The notes under the pieces: model-generated
The model's database searches: none
Told to the model about the DNA's origin: nothing
The model's input: only the letters and a program-made list of their open reading frames with translations
Part shown: positions 6,472-13,035 of the stretch, piece by piece
How positions within the stretch are numbered: position 1 is the stretch's first letter
Layout: the number at the start of each line of letters is the position of its first letter
Source of the DNA: an uncultured Bacilli bacterium
GTDB taxonomy: Bacteria; Bacillota_I; Bacilli_A; RFN20; CAG-288
Assembly (NCBI GenBank): GCA_934700375.1
Contig: CAKUXT010000034.1
Coordinates: forward strand, 1 to 13,035
Direction: 5' to 3'
Length of the DNA: 13,035 nt
Program-made: the position numbers and the translations under genes

Positions 6472-7917
6472 ATGAAACAAAATTCAATTATCAAAAAGCT
6501 GTTCTCCCCTGTGGATCTTACCAAAGGAAAGCCGATCAAATCCCTTCTTGTCTTCATGCTTCCTATCCTGCTTTCTTTGGTCTTCCAACAGATCTATACC
6601 ATCTCTGATGCCGCCATTGTCGGACAGACATTATCGAAAGCCGAAGTTGCCGGTGTCAATGATGTATATGGATTGTTCTACATCGTCATTCAGTTCTCTT
6701 TCGGATGTGCAGCCGGATTCTCTGTCATCTCCAGTGAAAAAGCAGGTGAAAACGATGAAGAAGGAATCAGAAAAAGCTTTGCAGCTCAGATTCTTTTGTC
6801 AGCAATCCTTTCTCTTCTTCTCACCGCTATCTTTGTTCCTCTTGTCCCATCTCTATTGAAAGTCATCGGATTAGAAGAGAACAATCCTGTCTTCCCATAT
6901 GCCAAAAAATATCTTGCCATCATCTACTTAGGTCTTTTCACGCAGGTCTTCTATAACCTTGTCGTCTCCGTCTTAAGAAGCATCGGAGACAGCTTTGCCC
7001 CTTTGATGTTCCTCATCGGATCAACCATTCTCAATATCGGATTGGACTTCCTCTTCATCATGTCTTTCAAATGGGGTGTAGGAGGTGCAGCCGTTGCAAC
7101 AATCATCGCTCAGTTTTTAGCTGCTGTTATCTCTTTCATCTACTGTATGAAGAAGTATTCCTATCTCCGTGTCAGACTCAACGACTTCAAAGTCGGATGG
7201 AAAAGCATCTACAATCATCTTAAACTCGGCCTTCCTCTTGCCTTACAGTATTCTATCATCGCCATCGGACTGATCATCTTAGAGAAAGCAGTCATCCGTT
7301 TTGATATCGCAGCAGGGGTAGAGGATGCTCAGGTCGGATATGGAGCAGGTGTGAAATTCAATGACTTCATGATGACTCCTTTCATCGCCTTAGGAACTGC
7401 AGTCCTTTCCTATCACGGACAGAATCTCGGTGCCAGAGATGCAGAGCGTATCAAGAGCGGATTCAAAGACAGCATGCTTCTTGTCCTTATTATGTACATC
7501 GTCTTCGGCGGAATCTCAGCTCTCTGTTCTATCAATGGCGCTTTTGTCTCTATCTTCCTCTCTCCTTCCTCTATCAATGACAGAGTCCGTTTCTACGCAA
7601 AAGCCTACATGTTGGCTGATGCTTCCTGTTATTTTTTCTTAGGTTCCCTCATCGTTTTCAGAAACACACTTCAGGGACTTGAAAAGCCAATCTATCCGTT
7701 CTTAAGCGGTATCGCAGAACTTATCGGCCGTTCCTTCATCAGTGAACTGATGCCTAAATGGATCGATCCTTCTAATCCTATCAGTGATAAGGCATTCATC
7801 GGTGTTGCATTCTCCGATAGTATGGCATGGTTATTATCGATCCTTGTCATGGGATACGGAATCTATAAATACATTCTCAGAGATCAGATTACCAGGCAGA
7901 TTGCTTTGAAAGCATAA
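6472..7917 (+). CDS. MATE-family multidrug efflux transporter
   Basis: A 481-residue inner-membrane protein with about 12 hydrophobic helices in two homologous halves. MATE proteins export cationic drugs, dyes or metabolites in exchange for Na+ or H+. Diagnostic stretches are PILLSLVFQQ with ISDAAIVGQ in helix 1 (31-52, Asp46 in the membrane), the SVLRSIGDS loop (166-174), GGAAVAT near 204-210, and LGTAVLSYHGQNLGAR (307-322), which opens the second half. I chose the ATG at 6472 because MATE homology begins there and GAGGT lies eight bases upstream. In-frame ATGs at 6277, 6448 and 6457 would add up to 65 residues with no MATE similarity and poor ribosome sites. The length is slightly above the usual 440-470 residues, partly because of the loop around 427-440. 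The gene stands alone and is divergent from the hydrolase gene. Substrate cannot be predicted; the NorM, DinF and MepA-like branches are all possible. Confidence 0.93.
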   Translation: MKQNSIIKKLFSPVDLTKGKPIKSLLVFMLPILLSLVFQQIYTISDAAIVGQTLSKAEVAGVNDVYGLFYIVIQFSFGCAAGFSVISSEKAGENDEEGIRKSFAAQILLSAILSLLLTAIFVPLVPSLLKVIGLEENNPVFPYAKKYLAIIYLGLFTQVFYNLVVSVLRSIGDSFAPLMFLIGSTILNIGLDFLFIMSFKWGVGGAAVATIIAQFLAAVISFIYCMKKYSYLRVRLNDFKVGWKSIYNHLKLGLPLALQYSIIAIGLIILEKAVIRFDIAAGVEDAQVGYGAGVKFNDFMMTPFIALGTAVLSYHGQNLGARDAERIKSGFKDSMLLVLIMYIVFGGISALCSINGAFVSIFLSPSSINDRVRFYAKAYMLADASCYFFLGSLIVFRNTLQGLEKPIYPFLSGIAELIGRSFISELMPKWIDPSNPISDKAFIGVAFSDSMAWLLSILVMGYGIYKYILRDQITRQIALKA

Positions 7918-7951
7918 TCTGTCCTAAATTGTGTACATTTTTCTTTCTTTT

Positions 7952-7980
7952 TTCTAAAACACGAATCAAGCCTTTATAAT
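7952..7980 (+). promoter_or_regulatory. Promoter of the DUF2130-type gene
   Basis: A perfect -10 TATAAT (7975-7980) with a weak -35 TTCTAA (7952-7957) at 17-base spacing. No hairpin terminator is visible between the MATE stop and this promoter, only a pyrimidine-rich tract (about 7936-7953), so read-through from the MATE gene is possible. Confidence 0.5.
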
Positions 7981-7996
7981 ATAGGCATACGAAAAA

Positions 7997-8003
7997 AGAA
8001 GGG
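7997..8003 (+). promoter_or_regulatory. Ribosome binding site of the DUF2130-type gene
   Basis: AGAAGGG, seven bases before the ATG at 8011; it supports that start. Confidence 0.6.
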
Positions 8004-8010
8004 AAAAAAC

Positions 8011-9459
8011 ATGGCAAATCTTATCAAAGTATCAATCAAAGACAAAAACACGCTCGTTTTGGAAGAAGACGGAAAGAAAGGCGATTTCATCGACCTTACA
8101 TCCGTTACGAGTTTTGATTCTTCCGATTTGGAAAAAGCGATAGAAGAAGGAAAGGATTCCTTCTACAAGAAGAAATTAGAAGAAGAGAAAGACCATCTTA
8201 AGAAGACTCATGAAGCAGAGATGTCCGCTTTGCGCCTTGAGATTCAGAATAACACCAAAGATGAAATCAATGCTCTGAACAATAAGATCAAAGATCTTAC
8301 AGAACAGAACAAGCTCAATCTCGCCAATGCAAAACAGGCTGAAATCAAGAATATTTCCGATTTGGAAAAAGCCAAGGATGAAAAGATCCATGAGCTTGAG
8401 ACTTCCTTATCTACTTTGAAGTCTCAGTTAGAATCCGAAAAGAAGAAATACGAACTGGAAGCTGAGAACAAATATCAGAAAGAGCTCGCTGAAAAGACAC
8501 TTCTCATCTCCAAGATGGAACTCACTTCCAAAGCGACAGAAGAGGGACTCAAGAAGGACCTTGAGAATTTAAAATCCCAGAGCGAAAAAGAGAAAACCGA
8601 ATTAGAAAACAAATACAGCAAGGAAGTCTCTGACATCAAAGAAGAGACATCCAAAGAAAAAGAAGCGCTTGAGAACCAGCTCAGAGAAGCCAATCGTCTC
8701 CGTACGACAGCCACCATCAAGGTCATCGGCGAAGATCTTGAAACCTGGTGTGACAGAGAAGTCACTTCTTATATGCAGGCCGGATTCCTCAACTGCACCT
8801 GGGAGAAAGACAACACCGTCATCAAAGAAGACGGCGAAACAAAAGGAAGCAAAGCAGACTACATCTTCAAAATCTATGCCGATGACACCCATCAGGACCT
8901 TCTCACCTCTGTCATCATGGATATGAAGAGCGAAAGCTTAGTCAGCACGAATAAGAAAGCAAACAAAGACCACTTCCAGCAGCTTGCCAAAAACAGAGAG
9001 AAGAAAGGATGCAAATATGCAGTCCTTGTCTCTGAGCTTGAAATGGATAAGGCCAATGACATTCCGATCTATCGTGTTACAGATCCTTCTTATCCTGATA
9101 TGTATGTTGTAAGACCGCAGTATTTGATGACCTTCCTTTCCATGATTGCCTCTCTCACCAATAAATTTGCTTCTCTTATCCTCCATGTCAACAAGGATAA
9201 CCTTCAGTTCCAGGAGAAGGAAAAGATCCTCGAACAGCTGTTATCCTATAAAAACACCTATCTTGATAAACCGTTGGACCAGATGCAGAAACAGGTTGAT
9301 GCTATCGCAAAACAGACAACAAGCATCCGTGAGGCAAGCATCAAGATTGATGATGCCATCCGCACTATCAAGTTATCCTATATCGATAACATCACAAGCA
9401 AGCTTGATAAGTACGAGACATTCATCAAGAGAGAAGTAAAGAAGATTCCCGAAGAATAA
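8011..9459 (+). CDS. DUF2130 domain protein with long coiled coil
   Basis: A 482-residue soluble protein in three parts. Residues 1-45 look beta-rich. Residues 50-230 are a nearly continuous Glu/Lys/Leu coiled coil. Residues 235-395 match the pattern of DUF2130: GEDLE (240-244), KADYIFK (281-287), MDMKSES (303-309), then QQLAKNREKKGCKYAVLVSE (323-342). A further helical segment (400-475) resembles a second coiled coil. DUF2130 proteins resemble RmuC in layout, with a coiled coil ahead of a compact domain. Asp283 followed by Asp304-x-Lys306 fits the D...(D/E)xK pattern of PD-(D/E)XK nucleases, as in RmuC, so a nuclease or DNA-binding role is possible but is inference. No signal peptide or membrane segment is seen, so it should be cytoplasmic. 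Similar proteins are often labelled SMC-like only because of the coiled coil; there is no Walker ATPase here. It has its own promoter, ribosome site and terminator, so it appears monocistronic. Confidence 0.8.
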   Translation: MANLIKVSIKDKNTLVLEEDGKKGDFIDLTSVTSFDSSDLEKAIEEGKDSFYKKKLEEEKDHLKKTHEAEMSALRLEIQNNTKDEINALNNKIKDLTEQNKLNLANAKQAEIKNISDLEKAKDEKIHELETSLSTLKSQLESEKKKYELEAENKYQKELAEKTLLISKMELTSKATEEGLKKDLENLKSQSEKEKTELENKYSKEVSDIKEETSKEKEALENQLREANRLRTTATIKVIGEDLETWCDREVTSYMQAGFLNCTWEKDNTVIKEDGETKGSKADYIFKIYADDTHQDLLTSVIMDMKSESLVSTNKKANKDHFQQLAKNREKKGCKYAVLVSELEMDKANDIPIYRVTDPSYPDMYVVRPQYLMTFLSMIASLTNKFASLILHVNKDNLQFQEKEKILEQLLSYKNTYLDKPLDQMQKQVDAIAKQTTSIREASIKIDDAIRTIKLSYIDNITSKLDKYETFIKREVKKIPEE

Positions 9460-9468
9460 CAAACATGC

Positions 9469-9496
9469 AAGAGAACCTGCAAAGGTTCTCTTTTTT
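9469..9496 (+). terminator. Rho-independent terminator after the DUF2130-type gene
   Basis: A perfect 10-bp stem (9469-9478 with 9483-9492) closes a GCAA tetraloop of the stable GNRA class, and six Ts occupy 9491-9496. It starts ten bases after the stop codon. Confidence 0.92.
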
Positions 9497-9577
9497 GATG
9501 TATGTGTTGCCTCTATTGTATAGTCCTTCATCAGCGTAATGCGATTTCATTGTGTCTTACTTGAAAACAATCTAGCA

Positions 9578-9625
9578 TTTTACTTTTTTGCTAATATCAA
9601 AAACCAAATTAGCAAAAAAGTAAAA
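9578..9625. repeat. 18-bp perfect inverted repeat with 12-base spacer
   Basis: TTTTACTTTTTTGCTAAT (9578-9595) and its exact reverse complement (9608-9625) flank a 12-base A-rich spacer. The arms are too AT-rich and the position too far from the upstream gene for a normal terminator, and a good one already stands at 9469-9496. It could be an operator pair, an RNA hairpin in a leader, or the remnant of a small element. The AGCAAAAAA core recurs nearby in the repeat at 9652-9712. Confidence 0.75.
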
Positions 9626-9651
9626 GTAAAGATACGTCCATCCATTTCTGC

Positions 9652-9712
9652 ATTTGCTTTTTTGCATTTCAAAGTGACAAAAATTCATCCTTTTCCCTAG
9701 AAAAAAGCAAAT
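9652..9712. repeat. Second, 12-bp inverted repeat sharing the GCAAAAAA-type core
   Basis: ATTTGCTTTTTT (9652-9663) and AAAAAAGCAAAT (9701-9712) are perfect reverse complements 37 bases apart. The right arm ends only eight bases before the likely -10 of the next gene. Together with the 18-bp repeat this makes several copies of an A-tract plus GC motif in about 135 bases. Confidence 0.5.
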
Positions 9713-9719
9713 TCCACAC

Positions 9720-9725
9720 TATACT
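9720..9725 (+). promoter_or_regulatory. Likely -10 box (TATACT) of the 163-residue gene
   Basis: TATACT lies 30 bases before the start codon; the overlapping TATAAG at 9725-9730 is an alternative. No consensus-like -35 is seen at 17 bases, so the promoter may need an activator or be misplaced. Confidence 0.35.
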
Positions 9726-9738
9726 ATAAGTAACAAAA

Positions 9739-9744
9739 AAGGAG
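9739..9744 (+). promoter_or_regulatory. Ribosome binding site of the 163-residue gene
   Basis: AAGGAG is a strong site, 11 bases before the ATG at 9756. An in-frame ATG at 9762 is further away, so the first ATG is preferred. Confidence 0.7.
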
Positions 9745-9755
9745 AACAAAAGAAA

Positions 9756-10247
9756 ATGAAAATGACACACACCGAAGCGATGAAAGAAATCAAAAAATTA
9801 GAAAACGAAAAAAGAAGACTGTATCAGAATGAAAAAGAAACCTGCACTGTAACCTATACCGCGAACGAAAAACCGATCGATACAGGCTACAATTACGAAG
9901 AGACAAACAAAGCCATCATCGATTGCGATTTCAAAATCAGACATCTGAAAGCACTGCTGGCAAAAAGCAATGCAACTACAGTCGTCAAAGGCTTTGATAT
10001 GACTCTTGCAGAAGCTCTCATCTATTTAGGACAGCTCAGTCAACAGCTTGTTCGTTTTCAGGAACTTTCCTTAAGACAGCCTTTAGTCAGAGAAGGAGCA
10101 GCCTATAGAAACGCAACCTATGAGTTCACCAAAGCACTTTATGATGTCAATGAAGCAAAAAGACAGTATCAGGAATGCTTTGATTTGATTTCAAAGCTCC
10201 AGATGGCTATCGATTTGACCAATCTTACCACAACAATCGACTGCTGA
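9756..10247 (+). CDS. Small helical protein, possibly DIP1984/septicolysin-like
   Basis: A 163-residue soluble protein, almost all alpha-helical by composition. A basic coiled-coil-like helix (4-28) is followed by a short non-helical stretch (about 29-46), a second helix (48-70), and a conserved-looking block SNATTVVKGFDMTLAEAL (71-88). Two long helices follow (90-106 and 120-150), ending LQMAIDLTN (148-156). This order (helical hairpin, a SNxTxV turn, helical bundle, a final Q-x-x-x-D-x-x-N segment) is what I would expect of the DIP1984 family, which includes septicolysin. That assignment is from memory of the pattern and is tentative; function is unknown. No signal peptide or membrane helix is present, which argues against a secreted cytolysin. 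The gene is solitary, has its own ribosome site, and is preceded by a repeat-rich AT stretch. It ends in TGA and faces polC across a shared terminator. Confidence 0.7.
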   Translation: MKMTHTEAMKEIKKLENEKRRLYQNEKETCTVTYTANEKPIDTGYNYEETNKAIIDCDFKIRHLKALLAKSNATTVVKGFDMTLAEALIYLGQLSQQLVRFQELSLRQPLVREGAAYRNATYEFTKALYDVNEAKRQYQECFDLISKLQMAIDLTNLTTTIDC

Positions 10248-10294
10248 TTCTTTTCCCTGAATAGCAAACAACACGAAAATAATAGGGTTAGTTA

Positions 10295-10314
10295 ATCGTT
10301 CTGTTATCGTTCTG
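10295..10314 (+). repeat. Two tandem 9-base direct repeats
   Basis: ATCGTTCTG occurs at 10295-10303 and again at 10306-10314, an 11-base period, which is one helical turn. It lies 48 bases after the stop of the 163-residue gene. No function is evident. The rest of the gap 10248-10431 shows only a weak TGCTTCC/GGAAGCA repeat (10404-10410, 10426-10432). Confidence 0.4.
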
Positions 10315-10431
10315 CGAGTTTTACCTTTATCTGTCATTGTCATCGTTTTATAGTCAAAGTCAATGCATTAAAGATCACATATACTTGCTATTCTAAAAGC
10401 TTCTGCTTCCAAGCATCGGGTCAGAGGAAGC

Positions 10432-10466
10432 AAAAGAGGAGCGGCCTTCGGGTCACTCCTCTTTTT
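10432..10466. terminator. Bidirectional terminator between the 163-residue gene and polC
   Basis: A 10-bp arm pair (10432-10441 with 10456-10465), one C/A mismatch, then four more pairs close a TTCG tetraloop (10447-10450). Ts follow on the plus strand (10462-10466), and As at 10432-10435 give a T run on the minus strand. It lies six bases past the polC stop and so most clearly serves polC, but it should also stop plus-strand transcripts. Confidence 0.88.
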
Positions 10467-10471
10467 GATTA

Positions 10472-13035
10472 TCATTTGAACAGATCGAATAAGGACAGCT
10501 GGTTGCTTTCAGGAAGTCCGTCTAAGCCGCCGACTTCTCTCAGCTTCTTCAGCATGGTATCACCGACTTTAGCGCGTGTCTTCAAGTCATCGACAGAAGT
10601 GAACATTTTTTCTTTTCTGGCTTTGACAATCTGTTCTGCGACAGAGGCACCTAAACCGTTGATGCTGGTAAGAGAAGGAATGACGCGATATTTGACATGG
10701 TCGATAGAGAAGCTTGTCGCCTCAGAAGTAAGGACAGAAAGCGGAGCAAAGGAATAACCGCGGTCATACATTTCAATCGTGGATTCCAGCGCGTTGATCG
10801 TCGCAAGCTCCGGATTGGAGACAGGCTCATGATTCATGACACGCATCTGAATATCGTTTCTTCTGCTAAGGCATGCCTCAAGTCCTCTCATCATCGTTGC
10901 AATATCATAGCCATCGCAACGGAGCGTGAAGTAGGTCGCATAGTAGGAAAGAGGCTGATGGACTTTGAACCATGCGCAGCGGATACAGTTAGTAACATAG
11001 GCGACTGCATGTCCTTTCGGGAACATGTAGGCGATCTTCTTACAGGATTCGATGTACCATTCAGGAACATTGTGATCCTGCATGATCTGAATGAACTTAG
11101 CTTTCTTATCATCGCTTCCGGGCTTTCCGAAATTACCTTTTCTGGTAAATTCCATGATAGCGAAAGCATCGGAATTATCAACGCCATAACGATCGTGAAG
11201 AACTGTCATAATATCGTCACGGCAGGCGATGACATCCTTTAATTTGAAGCCTTCGTTCTTGATGAGGTCCTCAGCATTGCCGGCAAAGACATTGGTACCA
11301 TGGCTAAGGCCGGAGATTCGAACCAAGTCAGCAAAGGAACGAGGCTGTGTTTCAAGAAGGACTCGTCTTCCGTTTTCAGTACCGAATTCAGGAAGACCTA
11401 AAGCACCGGTTTCCTGCTGAAGAACATTTCTCTTCAGGTGAAGCGCATCGGCTGACCAGAAAAGAGAATGAGCTTCCGGATCGGAAATCGGAATCTTCTC
11501 CTTCATATCCATGAAGGAAAAGCCACAGAGGTCGCACTGCATACGGATAGCCTGAGGATCGACGTGACCTAACATATCGAACTTGAGAACGTTATCGTGA
11601 ATCTTATGGAAGTCGTAATGAGTTGTCATCCATGTGGAATCAGGATCATCAGCAGGGAACTGAACAGGAGTGAAGTCATAGGCTTCCATACCTTTAGGAA
11701 TAACGATGACACCTCCAGGATGCTGACCGGTAGAGCGTTTGACATCGATGCATCCGCTTGCGATATGATCGATTTCAGCATTTCTGATCTTTGTCGTATC
11801 TTTGCCAAGCGACTCGAAATAACCAAGCGCATAGCCTCTTGCCTGCTTCTCCTGTGTGGTCTGAATCGTACCTGCCTTATAGCAGGTATTTCCTGTCTTA
11901 TTGAGAATCTCCTTCATGTGTTCATGAGCGATGGACTGGAAGTCAGAAGGGAAGTTAAGGTCGATATCCGGAACCTTTTCGGCGTGGAAGCCCAAAAAGG
12001 TTGCAAAAGGAATGTTCTGTCCATCACCGATCATCGGCTTTCCGCATTCAGGGCAGACCTTATCGGGAAGATCAAAACCGGATTCATACTGGTTAAGATC
12101 AGCCCATTCAAGATGATGGCAGTGGGGACAACGATAATGCGGAGGAAGCGGATTGACTTCTGTGATTCCGGTCATCGTCGCAACGAAGGATGAACCGACA
12201 GAACCACGGGAACCGATCAGATAGCCTTCGGAGTTAGACCAACGGACGATTTCAGAAGAAAGCCAATAAATGACGGCGTAACCATTGTTGATAATACCGG
12301 CAAGCTCTGTCTTCAATCTCTCTTCGATCACTTCAGGAAGCGGATCGCCGTACATCTCTTTTGCAGTCTGATAAGCCAAGTCAGTCAAAAGCTTATCGGC
12401 GCCAGGAATGCTCGGCGGATAGAGTTTGTCTTTTGTCGGCTTGATGCCGTCTTCGATCTGATCGGCGATATAGTTGGTATTGTCGATGACAATCTCTTCT
12501 TCCAGCTGCTTATCCTTCAAGAAGGAGAAGCACTCCATCATTTCATCTGTCGTTCTGAAATGCTGGTCAGGATTAGGAAGCGGATTCTTATACCAGGCCT
12601 GCTTGACCTCTTCGCTTGCGCTGTCATATGGTGCGAGGTTGAGAGGATGTCTTGCATTCTTCAGACCTTTGCTGGCGATAAAGACATCGCGATAGACCTT
12701 GTCTTCAGGATTGAGATAATGGCAGTCACCTGTCGCACAGACCATCTTACCGCATTCTTTGGCAGTCATGATCAAATCTTTGATGACATCCTGAATCTCT
12801 TCCTTGGAAGAAAGCTGTCCGGAATGGAGCAGATAAATGTAGTTTTCTGGCGGCTGAACTTCAATGAAGTCATAGAAAGCCATTCTCTTCTTCAGTGTAT
12901 CTTTGGATTTTGTCATCGCTGTTTCAAAAATCTGGCCATTGAAACAAGCCGATCCCAAAATGAGATCTTTTCTGTATTTTTCAAGATAACTCTTCGGAAC
13001 AAGCGGGTTACCGGAGGAACCGATATGTTTGGTAT
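10472..13035 (-). CDS. polC: DNA polymerase III alpha subunit, PolC type (5' end outside the window)
   Basis: The C-terminal 853 residues of PolC, the main replicative polymerase of low-GC Gram-positives; the full protein is about 1,440 residues. The frame is open to the right edge. A TTG at 12956-12958 is not the start, since upstream codons read NPLVPKSYLEKYRKDLILGS, matching the PHP region of PolC. In order: the end of the PHP domain (LILGSACFNGQIF, then CATGDCHYLN), the SRGSVGSS segment, and a zinc site with two CxxC pairs (Cys codons at 12128-12130, 12119-12121, 12053-12055, 12044-12046). The palm follows, with PDIDLNF (catalytic Asp codons 11966-11968 and 11960-11962), TGQHPGG, and the third Asp in KFDMLGH (11576-11578). 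The fingers have SGLSHGT and CRDDI. A helix-hairpin-helix region (INGLGASVAEQIVKA) precedes the C-terminal beta-clamp motif QLSLF (10487-10501), here followed by five more residues, DLFK being the last four before TGA with the motif's F shared in the reading LFDLFK. All catalytic residues are intact. The N-terminal OB, PHP start and proofreading exonuclease lie outside the window. Confidence 0.98.
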   Translation of the reverse strand, partial: TKHIGSSGNPLVPKSYLEKYRKDLILGSACFNGQIFETAMTKSKDTLKKRMAFYDFIEVQPPENYIYLLHSGQLSSKEEIQDVIKDLIMTAKECGKMVCATGDCHYLNPEDKVYRDVFIASKGLKNARHPLNLAPYDSASEEVKQAWYKNPLPNPDQHFRTTDEMMECFSFLKDKQLEEEIVIDNTNYIADQIEDGIKPTKDKLYPPSIPGADKLLTDLAYQTAKEMYGDPLPEVIEERLKTELAGIINNGYAVIYWLSSEIVRWSNSEGYLIGSRGSVGSSFVATMTGITEVNPLPPHYRCPHCHHLEWADLNQYESGFDLPDKVCPECGKPMIGDGQNIPFATFLGFHAEKVPDIDLNFPSDFQSIAHEHMKEILNKTGNTCYKAGTIQTTQEKQARGYALGYFESLGKDTTKIRNAEIDHIASGCIDVKRSTGQHPGGVIVIPKGMEAYDFTPVQFPADDPDSTWMTTHYDFHKIHDNVLKFDMLGHVDPQAIRMQCDLCGFSFMDMKEKIPISDPEAHSLFWSADALHLKRNVLQQETGALGLPEFGTENGRRVLLETQPRSFADLVRISGLSHGTNVFAGNAEDLIKNEGFKLKDVIACRDDIMTVLHDRYGVDNSDAFAIMEFTRKGNFGKPGSDDKKAKFIQIMQDHNVPEWYIESCKKIAYMFPKGHAVAYVTNCIRCAWFKVHQPLSYYATYFTLRCDGYDIATMMRGLEACLSRRNDIQMRVMNHEPVSNPELATINALESTIEMYDRGYSFAPLSVLTSEATSFSIDHVKYRVIPSLTSINGLGASVAEQIVKARKEKMFTSVDDLKTRAKVGDTMLKKLREVGGLDGLPESNQLSLFDLFK

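Noticed and set aside
10697..12193. Long plus-strand open frames across polC (181 and 198 residues)
   Set aside because: They lie opposite a clearly conserved gene, have no ribosome site or recognisable motif, and reflect codon bias on the other strand.
12956..12958. TTG at 12956-12958 as the start of polC
   Set aside because: Codons to the right, up to the edge, continue the conserved PHP-region sequence of PolC.
1..13035. Mobile element, prophage, CRISPR array or structural RNA gene
   Set aside because: No transposase, integrase, phage structural gene, regularly spaced repeat, tRNA cloverleaf or rRNA segment was seen on either strand.

Overview
The window looks like ordinary chromosome from a low-GC Gram-positive bacterium (Bacillota). 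The strongest evidence is a PolC-type DNA polymerase III alpha subunit at the right edge. AT-rich intergenic regions, strong GGAGG-type ribosome binding sites and TATAAT -10 boxes agree with this. TGA is used as a stop (polC and the 163-residue gene end in TGA), which argues against Mollicutes that use code 4. The PolC sequence is clearly diverged from that of Bacillus. An Erysipelotrichia-like host is my guess, but I cannot prove it from sequence alone.

Layout, left to right. Positions 1-3839 hold a plus-strand pair: the C-terminal end of an unrecognised helical protein, then a 1038-residue SNF2-family helicase/translocase that starts on the base after the upstream stop codon. Two facing terminators (3858-3880 and 3889-3921) separate this pair from a minus-strand gene (3935-6034). 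That gene encodes a 699-residue membrane protein that joins an extracytoplasmic alpha/beta-hydrolase domain to a C-terminal bundle of eight membrane helices. A 437-base divergent region (6035-6471) holds a good minus-strand promoter, a cre-like palindrome, two plus-strand -10 boxes, and a possible Shine-Dalgarno/anti-Shine-Dalgarno hairpin in front of a MATE-family efflux transporter (6472-7917).

A long coiled-coil DUF2130-type protein (8011-9459) follows with its own -10 box, and a GNRA-loop terminator closes it. An AT-rich spacer with an 18-bp perfect inverted repeat precedes a 163-residue helical protein (9756-10247). A bidirectional UUCG-loop terminator separates that gene from the convergent, 5'-truncated polC (complement of 10472 to the right edge).

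I see no mobile element, CRISPR array, tRNA or rRNA. The genes do not form one obvious pathway: replication (PolC), ATP-dependent DNA or nucleoprotein remodelling (SNF2), drug export (MATE), a membrane hydrolase, and two poorly characterised coiled-coil/helical proteins. The points most worth a second look are the hydrolase-membrane fusion, the SNF2 gene pair, the two-promoter MATE leader and the 18-bp inverted repeat.
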